DNA of 64,000 nucleotides from Conservatibacter flavescens (GCF_002795425.1 NZ_PHHA01000014.1:1-64000); one strand, 5' to 3'. Shown: positions 1-11,793, numbered from the stretch's first letter. Translations and numbers: made by a program. Notes: generated by a model from the letters alone, not told the origin.

Positions 1-639
1 TTATACGATTATTTAACTAATGGATACGGTGTCAAAACCGAAAAAGGTGGACGGTTTGCTTATTTAAGAAAAGCTGCCGATTTAGGCAGTAGAGAAGCAC
101 AGTATGAATTAGCTATGATACTGTCTAGCCTGGATGATGATGAAACATTTACACTTAGAATAGAACTCTATAAAAAACTATTACATTGTGCCTCTATACA
201 AGGCTTTGGCCAAGCGTCTGCAGTGTTGGGGAGCCAATATAAGTTTGAGGAAAAATATAATGAAGCCGTTAACAGTTTTCATCAAGGTACTAAAAATGGA
301 AATGCGCTTTCTGCTAGAAAGTTAATGCGGCCGTTTAAATCAAAAATAGATAAAAATAATAAAGTTGATTATTTAGCATTATCCCCCGATCCTGAACGAG
401 GTATTCGCTATCAAATGATCGCACGCTATCTCGCCGATCACGACTACCTCAACCCCAAAGTCCCAGACTTAGACGAAATCGTTCCCCTTCCGCCGGCTAA
501 ACTGCCGGCTTGGGACGGTAAAATCGCCTTTCAACGTTGGTATGAAGGGGCTTCTCCACCAAAGCCAAGCAAAGAATTAATGCAAAAACTGGCCGACCAA
601 GCGGGGCTTGATGTAAACACAGGATTACCGAAAAAATAA
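1..639 (+). CDS. Sel1-repeat protein, 5' end cut by window
   Basis: The reading frame is open from base 1, so the gene starts upstream of the window. The first residues read as a Sel1-like (TPR-type) repeat, with the typical pattern G-x-G-V-x-T-x-x-x-x-A-x-x-x-x-x-K-A-A-x-L-G-S, and further weaker helical repeats follow to about residue 110 of the visible part. The C-terminal part (from SPDPERG to the end) resembles the DUF6396 extension found on some Sel1-repeat proteins. Sel1 repeats are usually protein-protein interaction scaffolds; no enzymatic motif is visible. It ends in front of a bidirectional uptake-signal hairpin shared with fdhD. Family call is fairly secure; function is unknown. 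Confidence 0.75.
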   Translation, partial: LYDYLTNGYGVKTEKGGRFAYLRKAADLGSREAQYELAMILSSLDDDETFTLRIELYKKLLHCASIQGFGQASAVLGSQYKFEEKYNEAVNSFHQGTKNGNALSARKLMRPFKSKIDKNNKVDYLALSPDPERGIRYQMIARYLADHDYLNPKVPDLDEIVPLPPAKLPAWDGKIAFQRWYEGASPPKPSKELMQKLADQAGLDVNTGLPKK

Positions 640-648
640 TTAAAACAT

Positions 649-683
649 ACCGCACTTTCGCTTAAAATAAAGCAAAGTGCGGT
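649..683. terminator. Bidirectional hairpin made of two inverted uptake signals
   Basis: ACCGCACTTT at 649-658 and AAAGTGCGGT at 674-683 are exact inverted copies, with the stem extended by cgctt/aagc inside. It lies between the convergent Sel1 gene and fdhD. Paired uptake-signal sequences commonly serve as terminators in Haemophilus relatives. Confidence 0.7.
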
Positions 684-698
684 GATTTTATGGGGGAT

Positions 699-1490
699 TT
701 ATGCAAAAACCAACCGCTCTTTTCCGCTATATATCGTTGCTCTGCCTGGTCGAGCAAAACCAATTAAGGTTAACTGGCTTTGTTCCGCCATACGAACAGC
801 AAGATCCGTGCCAGCAGAAATCGCAGCGAGCATCTCTATTCCACAGGCCACTGTTTTTTGTACCATTTCATAACTCGCTCGACTCGTGACCGCCACAAAT
901 CCCTTAGGTTTATTATTTAGCGCATGCCAACCTAGCAATTTATCTAATGCAACATGTCGCCCAACATCTTCACGAATGGCTAATAACTGCCCTTTAGGAT
1001 CAAAAAAAGCGGCCGCATGTGTAGATCCGGTTTGTTTTCCCAAACGCTGCGCATCGTTTAATTTATCTAAACAACCATCTAACTGCGTTAAATCAAATTG
1101 TAAAGTGCGGTCTAAAATAGGTAATTTTTTTGTCACTTGTTCAAGCTGCTCGGTACCACAAATTCCACATCCCGTCCGTCCAGCCATACTCCGACGATAC
1201 TCCTTCAGACGAGCAAAAGTGCGGCTGGACATTTCAATCTGAACTTCTATCCCGTTACAAACTACTTCTACATCAATACCATAAATATCTGAGGGGCTAT
1301 CAATGATCCCTTCTGCCAAAGAGAACCCCATAGCAAAATCCTCCAAATCCTGAGGAGAACACATCATAACAGTATGTGCGATACCATTATAAATTAACGC
1401 CACCGGAACTTCTGCAGCCAAATTCTCTTCTCTTTCTTCATATTGCAAAGGGGAATCAGATAAAGAAAAATCATTATCATTTTGTACCAT
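699..1490 (-). CDS. fdhD: Formate dehydrogenase accessory sulfurtransferase FdhD
   Basis: FdhD carries sulfur from the cysteine desulfurase IscS to the molybdenum/tungsten-bis-MGD cofactor, which activates formate dehydrogenase. The conserved CGIC motif (Cys108 and Cys111 from the chosen start) is the sulfur-transfer pair. The ATG at 1490 gives 263 residues. The frame remains open to a TTG at 1541, but that extension would run through the divergent promoter and adds a lysine-rich stretch with no family similarity that I can see. It diverges from fdnG, as fdhD does from fdoG in E. coli, and serves the enzyme encoded opposite. Confidence in function is high; the exact start is less certain because no clear ribosome-binding site is visible. 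Confidence 0.93.
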   Translation of the reverse strand: MVQNDNDFSLSDSPLQYEEREENLAAEVPVALIYNGIAHTVMMCSPQDLEDFAMGFSLAEGIIDSPSDIYGIDVEVVCNGIEVQIEMSSRTFARLKEYRRSMAGRTGCGICGTEQLEQVTKKLPILDRTLQFDLTQLDGCLDKLNDAQRLGKQTGSTHAAAFFDPKGQLLAIREDVGRHVALDKLLGWHALNNKPKGFVAVTSRASYEMVQKTVACGIEMLAAISAGTDLAVRMAEQSQLTLIGFARPGRATIYSGKERLVFA

Positions 1491-1527
1491 TTTTGTTAAA
1501 TTTTTGAAAAAAATAATTTTATTTTTT

Positions 1528-1541
1528 GTGATCCAAGTCAA
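1528..1541. promoter_or_regulatory. Likely FNR site between fdhD and fdnG
   Basis: GTGATCCAAGTCAA matches the FNR consensus TTGAT-N4-ATCAA at 8 of 10 positions and lies between the divergent fdhD and fdnG genes. Anaerobic activation of formate dehydrogenase-N by FNR is known in enterobacteria. A TATAAT at 1583-1588 is a possible -10 for fdnG. That spacing puts the site near -60 rather than the usual -41.5, so the assignment is tentative. Confidence 0.4.
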
Positions 1542-1720
1542 ATTAATTCCCTTAATTAAATATGAATAGTTATAGATTATTGTATAATAAGTAGGTATTC
1601 TACAAAATGATTTTTAGTGTGTTATTTTGTAGTAATCCATGATACTAATGAGATATATCACACTATATCGACTCTCAATTTTATTAACCTAACAATTCTA
1701 CTCAATGTTAAGGAGTATCT

Positions 1721-4700
1721 ATGCAGGTCACTAGAAGGAAGTTCTTCAAGATCTGTGCAGGTGGTATGGCGGGGACATCTGCTGCTGTTTTAGGCTTAGC
1801 GCCAACAGCCGCATTAGCAGCACCTCGTGAATACAAATTATTGCACACCACAGAAGTGCGTCAAACGTGTACTTACTGTGCAGTAGGTTGCGGCATGCTA
1901 ATGTATAGCATTGGTTCTGGCGCAAAAAATGTAAAAAGAAAGTTATTCCACATCGAGGGCGACCCAGATCATCCAGTAAGCCGTGGCGCACTTTGTCCTA
2001 AAGGTGCTGGCGCACTAGATTATGTTAACAGCCCACGCCGTGTTCAATATCCAGAAGTGCGTGAACCAGGCTCTAAGGAATGGAAACGTATTTCATGGCA
2101 TGAAGCGGTTGAACGTATTGCAAAACATATTAAAGCAGACCGTGATGCCAATTTCATTGAAAAAAATGAAGCAGGCACAACCGTAAACCGCTGGATGACC
2201 GCAGGTTTCCTTGCAGGTTCTGCTTGTAGTAATGAAACGGGATTAATTACTCAAAAATGGGTTCGCTCACTCGGTATGATTTATACCGACAACCAAGCGA
2301 CTATCTGACACGGACCAACGGTAGCAAGTCTTGCTCCAACATTTGGTCGCGGTGCGATGACCAATCATTGGGTTGATATTAAAAATTCCGATTTAGTCAT
2401 TATTATGGGGGGGAATGCAGCCGAAGCTCACCCTGTAGGTTTCCGTTGGGCAATGGAAGCTAAAACTCGCAATAATGCTAAATTAATGGTAGTGGATCCA
2501 CGTTTTAACCGCTCAGCTGCAGTGGCTGATATCTATATGCCTATTCGACCAGGTTCGGATATTGCATTCCTATTAGGCGTGATCAAATACCTATTAGATA
2601 ATGACAAAATTCAACATGAATATGTCAAACATTATACGAATGCAACGTTCTTAGTGAATGAAGATTTTGATTTCAACGAAGGATTGTTCACAGGGTATGA
2701 TGAAGCGACACGCAAATATGATCGTTCTACTTGGGCATATCAAGTGGATGAAGAAGGATTTGCAAAACGTGATATGACTATGCAAGACCCACGCTGTGTT
2801 ATCAATTTACTGAAAGCACATGTGGCACGCTACACCCCAGAAATGGTTGAACGTATCACAGGAACACCACAAAAAGACCACCTAAAATTCTGTGAAGAAA
2901 TTGCTAAGACAGCTGCACCAGATAAAGCAGCGACCTTTATGTATGCGTTAGGTTGGACTCAACACACAGTGGGATCACAAAATATTCGCTCAATGGCAAT
3001 GATTCAATTATTGTTAGGGAATATTGGTGTATCTGGTGGTGGTGTTAATGCATTACGTGGTCACTCAAACGTACAAGGTATTACCGATTTGGGTTTATTC
3101 CCACATATGTTGCCATCTTATATCCCATTACCAACAGAAACGGATGTAAACCTAGATGGATTCCTAAATCGTATTACGCCAAAAACCTTGTTACAAAATC
3201 AAACAAACTATTGGCAAAATACACCTAAATTCATGGTCAGCATGCTGAAATCTTTCTTTACAGATAAAGCCAATGCGGGTAATGATTTCGGTTACGATTA
3301 TTTACCAAAATTGCCGACAGGCGGATTTGACAAATTCCGTTTCCTTGAAGCAATGTATGACGGGAAAGTCAATGGTTTCTTCTGTCAAGGTATGAACCCT
3401 GTTGCTTCATGGCCGAACTCAGGAAAAATCGTCAAAGCATTAAGCCGATTAAAATACTTAGTGATTTTTGATCCATTGATTACAGATACATCAGTATTCT
3501 GGCAAAACTTTGGTGATCATAATGACGTTAAACCTGAAGATATTCAAACAGAAGTTTTCCGTTTGCCAACCACTTGTTTCGCCGAAGAAGAAGGCTCTAT
3601 CGCTAACTCTGGCCGTTGGTTACAATGGCACTGGAAAGCGGCTGATGCGCCTGGAGAAGCGAAACCTGACGTCGATATTTTATCGGAAATTCGTGCTGAG
3701 CTTATTCATTTATATGAAAATGATGCGAATGCAAAACCAATTTTGCTTGAACAACTTAAAGCAATGAATTGGAACTACGTTAATCCGCTTGAGCCAAAAG
3801 CAGAGGAAATCGCCAAAGAAAACAATGGCTATGCATTAGAAGACTTAGTTGATGCGAATGGCAATGTTGTCTTGAAAAAAGGTGAATTATTATCTGGCTT
3901 TGGTCAAATGCGTGATGATGGTACAACTTCTGGCGCATGTTGGATTTATGCGGGTCAATGGACACAAAAAGGTAACCAAATGGTAAACCGTGACAACTCA
4001 GATCCATCTGGTCTTGGTAATACCTTAGGTTGGGCATTCGCATGGCCAATGAACCGTCGTGTGCTTTATAACCGTGCTTCTGCTGACTTAGCGGGTAATC
4101 CATGGAATCCAAAACGTCAATTAGTGAAATGGAACGGCAAAAACTGGAACTATGTCGATATTGCAGATTTTGGCACAGCTCCACCAAATAGCCCAACATT
4201 ACCATTCATTATGCAGCCGGAAGGAACCGGATGTTTATTCGTGCGTGCACGCATGGTTGACGGTCCATTCCCAGAACATTATGAGCCAATGGAAACGCCA
4301 ATTAATACGAACCCACTGCATCCAAATGTGATACAAAACCCAGTGGCGCGTATTTTACCAAGCGATAAAGCAGATTTAGGTACATCAGAGGAATTCCCTT
4401 ATGTTGCAACCACTTATCGTTTGACAGAGCATTTCCATTACTGGACAAAAAATTCCTTGCTCAACGTAATCGCACAACCTGAACAATTCGTCGAAGTAGG
4501 TGATGCCCTCGCTGCAGAAAAAGGCATCAAAAACGGAGATTATGTAAAAGTAAGTTCGAAACGTGGCTTTGTAAAAGCCGTTGCAGTGGTAACAAAACGT
4601 ATTCGCGCATTACAGGTTGATGGTAAAACAGTCCATACTATTGGTGTACCAATTCACTGGGGAATTACAGGTGTTGACAAAAAAGGTTACTTTGCCAACA

Positions 4701-4786
4701 ACTTATGTGTTCGTGCCGGTGATGCGAATACACAAACACCAGAATCGAAATGTATGTTAGTCAATATTGAGAAAGTGGGGGCATAA
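1721..4786 (+). CDS. fdnG: Formate dehydrogenase-N/O major subunit, selenoprotein
   Basis: This is the catalytic molybdopterin subunit that oxidises formate in the periplasm and passes electrons to FdnH and FdnI. The frame is continuous through an in-frame TGA at 2306-2308, which falls at residue 196, the known selenocysteine position of E. coli FdnG. With selenocysteine read through, the product is 1021 residues, close to the usual 1015. The N-terminus has a twin-arginine signal (RRKFFK, then a hydrophobic stretch ending A-L-A). It is followed by the CTYC-AVGC cysteine cluster for a 4Fe-4S centre. AAGGAG precedes the ATG. It heads fdnG-fdnH-fdnI-fdhE. Pasteurellaceae genomes often call it fdxG. 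The sel genes it needs are not in the window. Confidence 0.97.
2306..2345 (+). promoter_or_regulatory. SECIS element for selenocysteine insertion
   Basis: Directly after the UGA codon, bases 2320-2337 fold into a small hairpin: GG, a bulged U, AGCAA, a three-base loop, UUGCU, CC. This is the position and general shape of the bacterial SECIS bound by SelB. It lies inside the fdnG coding sequence. Confidence 0.85.
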
Positions 4787-4788
4787 TT

Positions 4789-5718
4789 ATGGGAAGTGTT
4801 CAATCTCAAAACATCATTAAAGCCTCTGCGACTTCATCATTGACGCCTGCACCACATGCACGCGATTACCAAATTGAAGTCACAAAGCTAATTGATGTCA
4901 CAACTTGTATCGGCTGTAAAGGCTGCCAAGTTGGTTGTTCTGAATGGAATGATATTCGTGCTGAGCCTGAAACTTGCGTGGGGGTTTATGACAACCCACG
5001 CGACTTAAATGCAAAAGCATGGACAGTCATGAAATTCAACGAAGTGGAAGAAAATGATCGTTTAGAATGGTTAATCCGTAAAGACGGTTGTATGCACTGT
5101 ACTGAACCGGGTTGTTTAAAAGCCTGTCCAGCGCCAGGTGCGATTATTCAATATGCAAACGGTATTGTAGACTTCCAATCAGACAAATGTATTGGCTGTG
5201 GTTACTGTATTGCGGGTTGTCCGTTCAATATTCCGCGTATGAATCCGGAAGATAACCGTGTTTATAAATGTACTCTTTGTGTTGACCGCGTTACCGTTGG
5301 TCAAGAACCGGCTTGTGTGAAAACCTGTCCAACAGGCGCAATCCGTTTTGGTAGCAAAGAAGAAATGCTTAAGTATGGTGAAGAACGTGTCGCTGAGCTT
5401 AAAACGCGTGGTTATGAAAATGCGGGTATCTACGATCCTGAAGGTGTTGGCGGGACACACGTTATCTACGTGTTACATCATGCCGACAAGCCAGAACTCT
5501 ATTCAGGCTTACCAAAAGATCCGAAGATTGATGTCAGCGTAACTCTTTGGAAAGACGTATTAAAACCAGTTGCCGCAGTTGCAATGGGTGGCTTACTCCT
5601 CAGCGAAGTTGCCCACTATGTTGGCATTGGTCCAAATACAGAAGAGTTGCCTCACGAAGATCCAAATGATGAATATTATGACATTGATGAGCCAACAAAC
5701 GGAGGCAAACATGAGTAA
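4789..5718 (+). CDS. fdnH: Formate dehydrogenase iron-sulfur (beta) subunit
   Basis: FdnH conducts electrons from the selenocysteine subunit to the membrane cytochrome. The 309-residue protein shows four ferredoxin-like cysteine clusters ([39 protein letters not shown]...CVKTC), enough for four 4Fe-4S centres. A single C-terminal membrane helix (about residues 255-275, [19 protein letters not shown]) anchors it, as in E. coli FdnH. It starts two bases after the fdnG stop and its end overlaps fdnI by eight bases, so the genes are translationally coupled. Confidence 0.97.
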   Translation: MGSVQSQNIIKASATSSLTPAPHARDYQIEVTKLIDVTTCIGCKGCQVGCSEWNDIRAEPETCVGVYDNPRDLNAKAWTVMKFNEVEENDRLEWLIRKDGCMHCTEPGCLKACPAPGAIIQYANGIVDFQSDKCIGCGYCIAGCPFNIPRMNPEDNRVYKCTLCVDRVTVGQEPACVKTCPTGAIRFGSKEEMLKYGEERVAELKTRGYENAGIYDPEGVGGTHVIYVLHHADKPELYSGLPKDPKIDVSVTLWKDVLKPVAAVAMGGLLLSEVAHYVGIGPNTEELPHEDPNDEYYDIDEPTNGGKHE

Positions 5719-6400
5719 GATCAAGATCAGCAACGATCGTAAAATCGTACGCCACAAAGTGCCTGCACGTTTAAGTCACTGGCTATTAGTCATCTGCTTT
5801 TTCATGACGGGTCTATCTGGCTTAGCATTTTTCTTCCCTGATTTTGCTTGGCTTACCGAAATTCTTGGTACGCCACAAATTGCGCGTTTTGTTCATCCGT
5901 TTACAGGATTGGTCATGTTCGTCGCATTTATCAACCTCAGCTTAATTTATTGGAAACATAACATTCCAGACAAAAATGACTGGGTTTGGTTAAAAAATAT
6001 CAAGGAAGTCCTCAAAGGAAATGAACATGCCGTTGCGGACAATGGTAAATATAATCTTGGACAAAAACTCTTGTTCTGGACATTAATCCTTGCGATGTTC
6101 ACCCTACTGATTACTGGTATTATTATGTGGCGTCAGTATTTCTCCCATAATTTCCCAATTCCAGTAATTCGAATTGCAATCTTATTACACTCAGTGAGTG
6201 CTTTCCTATTATTTACCGGTATTATGGTACATATTTATATGGCATTCTGGGTAAAAGGTTCTATTCGAGGTATGGTTGAAGGTTGGGTAACCGTGCGTTG
6301 GGCGAAAAAACATCACCCTCGTTGGTTCCGTGAGGAAGTTTTACCTGACTTGAAAAAAGAAGTGATTGCTGAAGAAGCTGAAAAGGAAAAACATCACTAA
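5711..6400 (+). CDS. fdnI: Formate dehydrogenase cytochrome b556 (gamma) subunit
   Basis: This is the membrane subunit that binds two b haems and reduces menaquinone. The chosen ATG lies after GGAGG and gives 229 residues. Four hydrophobic spans are visible, with candidate haem-ligand histidines in [17 protein letters not shown] and [20 protein letters not shown] longer upstream open frame exists but would run backwards through fdnH and is not used. The start overlaps the fdnH stop by eight bases, and the stop shares one base with the fdhE start. Confidence 0.95.
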   Translation: MSKIKISNDRKIVRHKVPARLSHWLLVICFFMTGLSGLAFFFPDFAWLTEILGTPQIARFVHPFTGLVMFVAFINLSLIYWKHNIPDKNDWVWLKNIKEVLKGNEHAVADNGKYNLGQKLLFWTLILAMFTLLITGIIMWRQYFSHNFPIPVIRIAILLHSVSAFLLFTGIMVHIYMAFWVKGSIRGMVEGWVTVRWAKKHHPRWFREEVLPDLKKEVIAEEAEKEKHH

Positions 6401-7311
6401 TGAGTATTCGTATTTTACCTGAAGGTGAAATCGTAAAAAAAGCGGGGGAGTTTTATACCCCCCCGTTACTTTTTGCGAATCCCAAAAACCTATATCAACG
6501 TCGCGCTGAACGTTTAAAAAAATTAGCAGAAACCAGCCCTTTTGCAGATTATCTTTTATTTGCTTCAACGCTAGTTGATGCACAACTTAAAGTGCTAGAA
6601 ACTCAGCCCTTAGCCAAAGATACTATCTCAAAAGATAATCTTCCATCAGAATATCCTTTAGATTATAAAACGTGGAAACGCTCACCAATTTGGCGTGAAT
6701 TTTTGACCGCACTTTTAGCCGAGATCAAAAACACACAAGATAATCCTAAAGCATTTGAAGCGATTGAATGGCTAGAAAAAGCAAGCCATAGTGAACTCGA
6801 AACATTAGCAGACAACCTACTTGCAGCAAACTATTCGCAAGTACCTGCCGATCGCGCAATCTTTATTTGGGCTGCCCTTTCATTATATTGGGTACAATTA
6901 GCACAACAAATTCCACATAACGCAAATGCTGAAACCGGCGATGATCTGCATATGTGTCCTGTTTGTCGCTCTGCACCAACCTCTAGCGTTGTGCATTTCG
7001 GCACATCACAAGGATTACGCTATTTACACTGCTCCTTATGCGAAAGTGAATGGAATTTAGTGCGTAGCAAATGTAGTAATTGTGGCGAAAGCCGTGATTT
7101 AAACTACTGGTCATTGGATCAAGAACTCGCACCAGTAAAAGCAGAAAGTTGTGGCAGCTGCGGCAGCTATGTGAAAATCTTATATCAGGAACGTGATCCT
7201 CATGTAGAAGCGGTTGCTGATGATCTCGCAAGTCTCTTTTTAGATGCAGAAATGGAAGCTAAAGATCTCTCTCGTAGCGCAATCAATCCTTTCTTATTCC
7301 CAAATGAGTAA
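6400..7311 (+). CDS. fdhE: Formate dehydrogenase accessory protein FdhE
   Basis: FdhE is a rubredoxin-like iron protein that assists maturation of formate dehydrogenases and interacts with the catalytic subunit. Its 303 residues include the expected C-terminal CxxC pairs (CPVC, CSLC, CSNC, CGSC) that bind iron. Translation is coupled to fdnI through a TAATG junction. The order fdhD // structural genes - fdhE matches the E. coli fdo locus. No other gene follows in the operon; a GGGCGTA hairpin terminates it. Confidence 0.95.
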   Translation: MSIRILPEGEIVKKAGEFYTPPLLFANPKNLYQRRAERLKKLAETSPFADYLLFASTLVDAQLKVLETQPLAKDTISKDNLPSEYPLDYKTWKRSPIWREFLTALLAEIKNTQDNPKAFEAIEWLEKASHSELETLADNLLAANYSQVPADRAIFIWAALSLYWVQLAQQIPHNANAETGDDLHMCPVCRSAPTSSVVHFGTSQGLRYLHCSLCESEWNLVRSKCSNCGESRDLNYWSLDQELAPVKAESCGSCGSYVKILYQERDPHVEAVADDLASLFLDAEMEAKDLSRSAINPFLFPNE

Positions 7312-7356
7312 TAAAGGTTTGCAATAATTCAAATTGTGAACAACTTCGAAAAATTC

Positions 7357-7375
7357 GGGCGTATACTCTACGCCC
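7357..7375 (+). terminator. GGGCGTA-type hairpin after fdhE
   Basis: GGGCGTA at 7357-7363 and TACGCCC at 7369-7375 pair around a five-base loop. The following bases are only partly T-rich. Near-identical hairpins occur at 43314-43332 and 57098-57120. Confidence 0.6.
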
Positions 7376-7494
7376 TCTCTCAATGTGCATATTCCGTCAC
7401 GAAACCCAAAAGCACAATCGACATTTTATTTTCATTTTAGTCTTAAAAACCTTATACTAAATCCTATTATTTTTTAATCAATGAAGAGGATTTT

Positions 7495-8307
7495 ATGACA
7501 TATAAAGTGATTGCTTTCGATCTTGATGGCACCCTACTAAACAGTCAAGGACAAATTTTAGCATCTAGCAAACAAGCCATTGCAGAAGCCATCAAACAAG
7601 GCCTTAAAATTGTTTTTGTCACCGGTCGCCACCATACCGCAGCAAAACCCTACCACTACGAACTTAACTTAGATACCCCTATCATTTGTTGTAACGGTAC
7701 TTATCTTTATGATGTGCAAAATGATACCACACCATTAGCCAATCCTCTGAGCGCTGAACAAGCCTATAAAATTATTGAAGTGGCTGAAAAATATGGTTTA
7801 CATCTGCTGATGTATTCACGCGATCATATGAATTATTCCTCTCTCAATGCACATATGCAAAAATTTGCCCAATGGGTCCAAAGTTGCCCTGAACACGTTC
7901 GCCCTCAAATCAGAGAAGTACATAATTTCCATGAACTATTAAAAGGACAAGAAACCATCTGGAAATTCGTTATCAGCCATCCAGATAAAGACACCATGAA
8001 TCAAGCCGTTAGCGAGCTTTCACCTGAAGAATTTAGCTGTGAATGGTCATGGATCGATCGAGTTGATATCTCCAATAATGGCAATACCAAAGGTAAACGT
8101 TTATTAGAACTCTTAAATCAATGGGGTGTCAGCCCAGAAGACGTGATTGCTTTTGGTGATAATCATAATGATATTAGCATGTTAAAAGCTGTTGGACTTG
8201 GTGTCGCGATGGGGAATGCTGAAGAAGAAGCTAAAAAAACCGCCAAAATTATTACCCTCAGTAATAACGAAGACGGCATTGCCAATGTATTAACAACTTA
8301 TCTATAA
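7495..8307 (+). CDS. ybhA: HAD-IIB (Cof-type) phosphatase, YbhA-like
   Basis: This is a cytoplasmic haloacid-dehalogenase phosphatase of the Cof subfamily. Motif I is DLDGTLL (Asp9 and Asp11). VTGRHH and FGDNHNDISML are motifs II and IV. The stretches TPIICCNGTYLYD and GNTKGKRLLELL closely resemble E. coli YbhA, which dephosphorylates pyridoxal phosphate and some sugar phosphates in vitro. Length (270) agrees with the 272 of YbhA. GAGGA precedes the ATG. It is a monocistronic gene convergent with the next one, with a terminator between them. The physiological substrate is not shown by the sequence. Confidence 0.85.
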   Translation: MTYKVIAFDLDGTLLNSQGQILASSKQAIAEAIKQGLKIVFVTGRHHTAAKPYHYELNLDTPIICCNGTYLYDVQNDTTPLANPLSAEQAYKIIEVAEKYGLHLLMYSRDHMNYSSLNAHMQKFAQWVQSCPEHVRPQIREVHNFHELLKGQETIWKFVISHPDKDTMNQAVSELSPEEFSCEWSWIDRVDISNNGNTKGKRLLELLNQWGVSPEDVIAFGDNHNDISMLKAVGLGVAMGNAEEEAKKTAKIITLSNNEDGIANVLTTYL

Positions 8308-8315
8308 CCTCTCCT

Positions 8316-8339
8316 CTCCCCTGCCTAAAATCAGGGGAG
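8316..8339. terminator. Bidirectional terminator between ybhA and phosphoesterase
   Basis: CTCCCCTG at 8316-8323 pairs exactly with CAGGGGAG at 8332-8339, with an A-rich loop. It lies between two convergent genes. Confidence 0.65.
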
Positions 8340-8351
8340 CCATCAAGAACC

Positions 8352-9032
8352 CTACCTATCATCTATCCCGATATAAAGATAATTACCTTGTTCATCACAT
8401 ACACTACGAAACCCCACATTGATAATCTGATATGCTTCATTATGCAAATGACGATAATCAAAGTTTTCATGGTGATGCCCATGATAAAGTTGCTTAACCC
8501 CCATTTTTCTTGCAAGCTCATTAATCACCTCAAACCCCGAAGGATGAGGTTTAGGGGCTTCATGACAAATAAGAATATCCGCAGATTCCGTTTCTAATAT
8601 TTCAATGTCTGATGGAAAAATAGACGTTCTATGACGTAATGGTATACCTCCACGCCACAAATTATCCGCAGAGCAATACTGGCAATAATGAATCGGATCA
8701 AAAAACAGTGGCTTATTCGGCGGCATCCAAACTTGCCCGCGAAATACCCCACCTAATCCAGCAACGCGCCTCCCTTGAATACTCACAACTTGATTATGTA
8801 AATTGCGCGTTTTCCACTGGGATCCCCATAAGCTTTCAAAAGCAGCAACCGTTTTACTATCATGATTGCCATGAATAAACCAAAGATCACTCCATATTGC
8901 AAGCTGCTCAAGCTCATTGGGCGAAGTTAATTGCAGATCACCTAAAATAATCAGAGAAATATCTTCACCATTTTTTAAAAACGGATAAAGATGTTCAAAA
9001 TCACCATGTGGATCCCCTGCAAATAAAAGCAT
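8352..9032 (-). CDS. Calcineurin-like metallophosphoesterase
   Basis: The 226-residue protein carries the two-metal phosphoesterase signature in order: FAGDPHGD near the N-terminus, ILGDLQ, IHGNHDS, then ICHEAP and YHGHHHEN near the C-terminus. These supply the Asp, His and Asn metal ligands and the catalytic histidine. The substrate cannot be told from sequence; relatives include protein phosphatases, cyclic-nucleotide and dinucleotide hydrolases. Its start lies one base from the nadR stop, so the two are probably cotranscribed. That hints at a nucleotide or phosphate-salvage role, but this is inference only. Confidence 0.8.
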   Translation of the reverse strand: MLLFAGDPHGDFEHLYPFLKNGEDISLIILGDLQLTSPNELEQLAIWSDLWFIHGNHDSKTVAAFESLWGSQWKTRNLHNQVVSIQGRRVAGLGGVFRGQVWMPPNKPLFFDPIHYCQYCSADNLWRGGIPLRHRTSIFPSDIEILETESADILICHEAPKPHPSGFEVINELARKMGVKQLYHGHHHENFDYRHLHNEAYQIINVGFRSVCDEQGNYLYIGIDDR

Positions 9033-9033
9033 A

Positions 9034-10323
<1,290 letters not shown>

Positions 10324-10354
10324 CTAATGGTGCATAAAGATTAAAAAAGTGCGG

Positions 10355-10618
10355 TCAAATTCCTGAATTTTTTTCTTCTTGTTGCATTAACAATGCATCC
10401 ACTTGTTTTTCTAACGCCGTTAATTTCTCACGAGTTCGCATAAGCACTTGCGTTTGCACATCAAACTCCTCACGAGTGACTAAATCTAACTTAGAAAGTT
10501 GAGATTGCAACACCTGCTTCACCTTCTCTTCTGCATCTTGTCCTAATGATTTAAGTCCCTGTGGCAACACATTTTGAATTTGTTGCATAATCTGCTCTAT
10601 TTTGTTTGGATTTAGCAT
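10355..10618 (-). CDS. ubiK: Ubiquinone biosynthesis accessory factor UbiK (YqiC/BMFP)
   Basis: This short 87-residue protein has the BMFP layout: an amphipathic N-terminal half (MLNPNKIEQIMQQIQNVLP) and a C-terminal coiled coil (REEFDVQTQVLMRTREKLTALEKQ, given in part here). UbiK binds UbiJ and lipid and helps the soluble ubiquinone-biosynthesis complex; it trimerises through the coiled coil. A full uptake signal lies just past its stop, before nadR. The assignment rests on length and pattern and is good. Confidence 0.88.
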   Translation of the reverse strand: MLNPNKIEQIMQQIQNVLPQGLKSLGQDAEEKVKQVLQSQLSKLDLVTREEFDVQTQVLMRTREKLTALEKQVDALLMQQEEKNSGI

Positions 10619-10754
10619 AAATACCCCATTTCTGAATAATAATCCTCATTGTAGAGCAAATAGATAGATAAGCAAATCAATCCCAACGAAAAACTTTGTA
10701 AAATCTCACCGCACTTTAGGGTTGTTGTTCAAGAAAGTTTAGCGTTATAATGGC

Positions 10755-10916
10755 CGAGCATTCTCAGGGCGGGGTGAAATTCCCAACCGGTGGTAAACGC
10801 ATCCGCGTAAGCCCACGAGCGGTTAACCTTAAGACAAATTTATCTTAGGTTAATGACAAGCAGATTTGGTGAAAATCCAAAGCCGACAGTATAGTCTGGA
10901 TGAAAGAGAATAAAAC
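10755..10916 (+). promoter_or_regulatory. FMN riboswitch (RFN element) controlling ribB
   Basis: The conserved RFN blocks appear in order: TTCTCAGGGCGGGGTGAAAT, CCCAACCGGTGGTAAACGC, AGCCCACGAGCGGTTAACC, GCAGATTTGGTGAAAATCCA and GCCGACAGTATAGTCTGGAT followed by GAAAGAGAA. FMN binding represses riboflavin genes. About 210 bases of structured leader lie between the aptamer and ribB and form the expression platform. This accounts for most of the 510-base stretch without a gene from 10619 to 11129. Confidence 0.96.
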
Positions 10917-11129
10917 AGGTTTTAAGCGTTAAAGTGTAGACTATCTGAATCTACTTAATATTGTCGTGTCGTTTTTCAGTTCATCAGAACAAAAATCGTC
11001 ATCGACAAAACAAAATAGTCTAGAAATGGATACCTAAAATCTGCTTTTTGTTATTTGCTATATTGCAACAAATAACCCTTCCATCAACCCTGATTCATTA
11101 AATTAAGCATAACTTAAAGGAAATTTACA

Positions 11130-11774
11130 ATGAATCAGTCATTACTTGCTCAATTCGGCGATGCCGAAACCCGTGTAAAAAACGCAATCGAAGCCTTTAA
11201 ACAAGGCAACGGCGTATTAGTATTAGATGATGAAAATCGCGAAAATGAAGGCGATCTCATCTTCCCCGCAGAAACCATTACCCCAGAACAAATGGCCGTA
11301 CTCATTCGTTATGGTAGTGGCATCGTATGTTTATGTATTACAGAAGAATTATGTAAACAATTAGATTTACCTCCAATGGTACAAGAAAATACTAGCGTAA
11401 ATAAAACCGCTTTTACCATCACAATCGAAGCCGCTGAAGGCGTATCTACTGGCGTATCCGCAACAGATCGCGTCACAACGATCCGCGCAGCAATTAAAGA
11501 TGGCGCAAAACCAAGCGATTTACATAGACCTGGTCATATTTTTCCATTAAAAGCGGCAAATGGCGGCGTACTCGCCCGCAACGGACACACAGAAGCCGCC
11601 GTTGATTTGGCTAAATTAGCCGGTTATAAATCCGCAGGCGTAATCTGTGAATTAACCAATGATGACGGTTCAATGTCAAGAACACCAGAATTAGTAGAAT
11701 TCGTAAAAGAAAAAAACTACGCAATTATGACAATTGAAGATTTAATTACCTACCGTAAAAAATATAATCTTTAA
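11130..11774 (+). CDS. ribB: 3,4-dihydroxy-2-butanone-4-phosphate synthase
   Basis: RibB converts ribulose 5-phosphate to formate and the four-carbon unit of riboflavin. The 214-residue protein carries the acidic active-site loop [11 protein letters not shown] (about residues 33-43), the DRVTTIRAA segment and RPGHIFPL...[11 protein letters not shown], all diagnostic of RibB. It is the stand-alone form with no fused GTP cyclohydrolase II domain. AAAGGA precedes the ATG. Expression is set by the FMN riboswitch immediately upstream, and a terminator follows. Confidence 0.97.
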   Translation: MNQSLLAQFGDAETRVKNAIEAFKQGNGVLVLDDENRENEGDLIFPAETITPEQMAVLIRYGSGIVCLCITEELCKQLDLPPMVQENTSVNKTAFTITIEAAEGVSTGVSATDRVTTIRAAIKDGAKPSDLHRPGHIFPLKAANGGVLARNGHTEAAVDLAKLAGYKSAGVICELTNDDGSMSRTPELVEFVKEKNYAIMTIEDLITYRKKYNL

Positions 11775-11793
11775 GTGTGTAGATTAAATCCTT

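Noticed and set aside
1491-1541. Longer fdhD start (TTG at 1541)
   Set aside because: It would add a lysine-rich stretch unlike the family and run through the divergent regulatory region; the ATG at 1490 is better.
2306-2308. In-frame TGA that seems to break fdnG
   Set aside because: It lies at the known selenocysteine position, is followed by a SECIS-like hairpin, and the frame continues without a gap. It is not a pseudogene or sequencing error.
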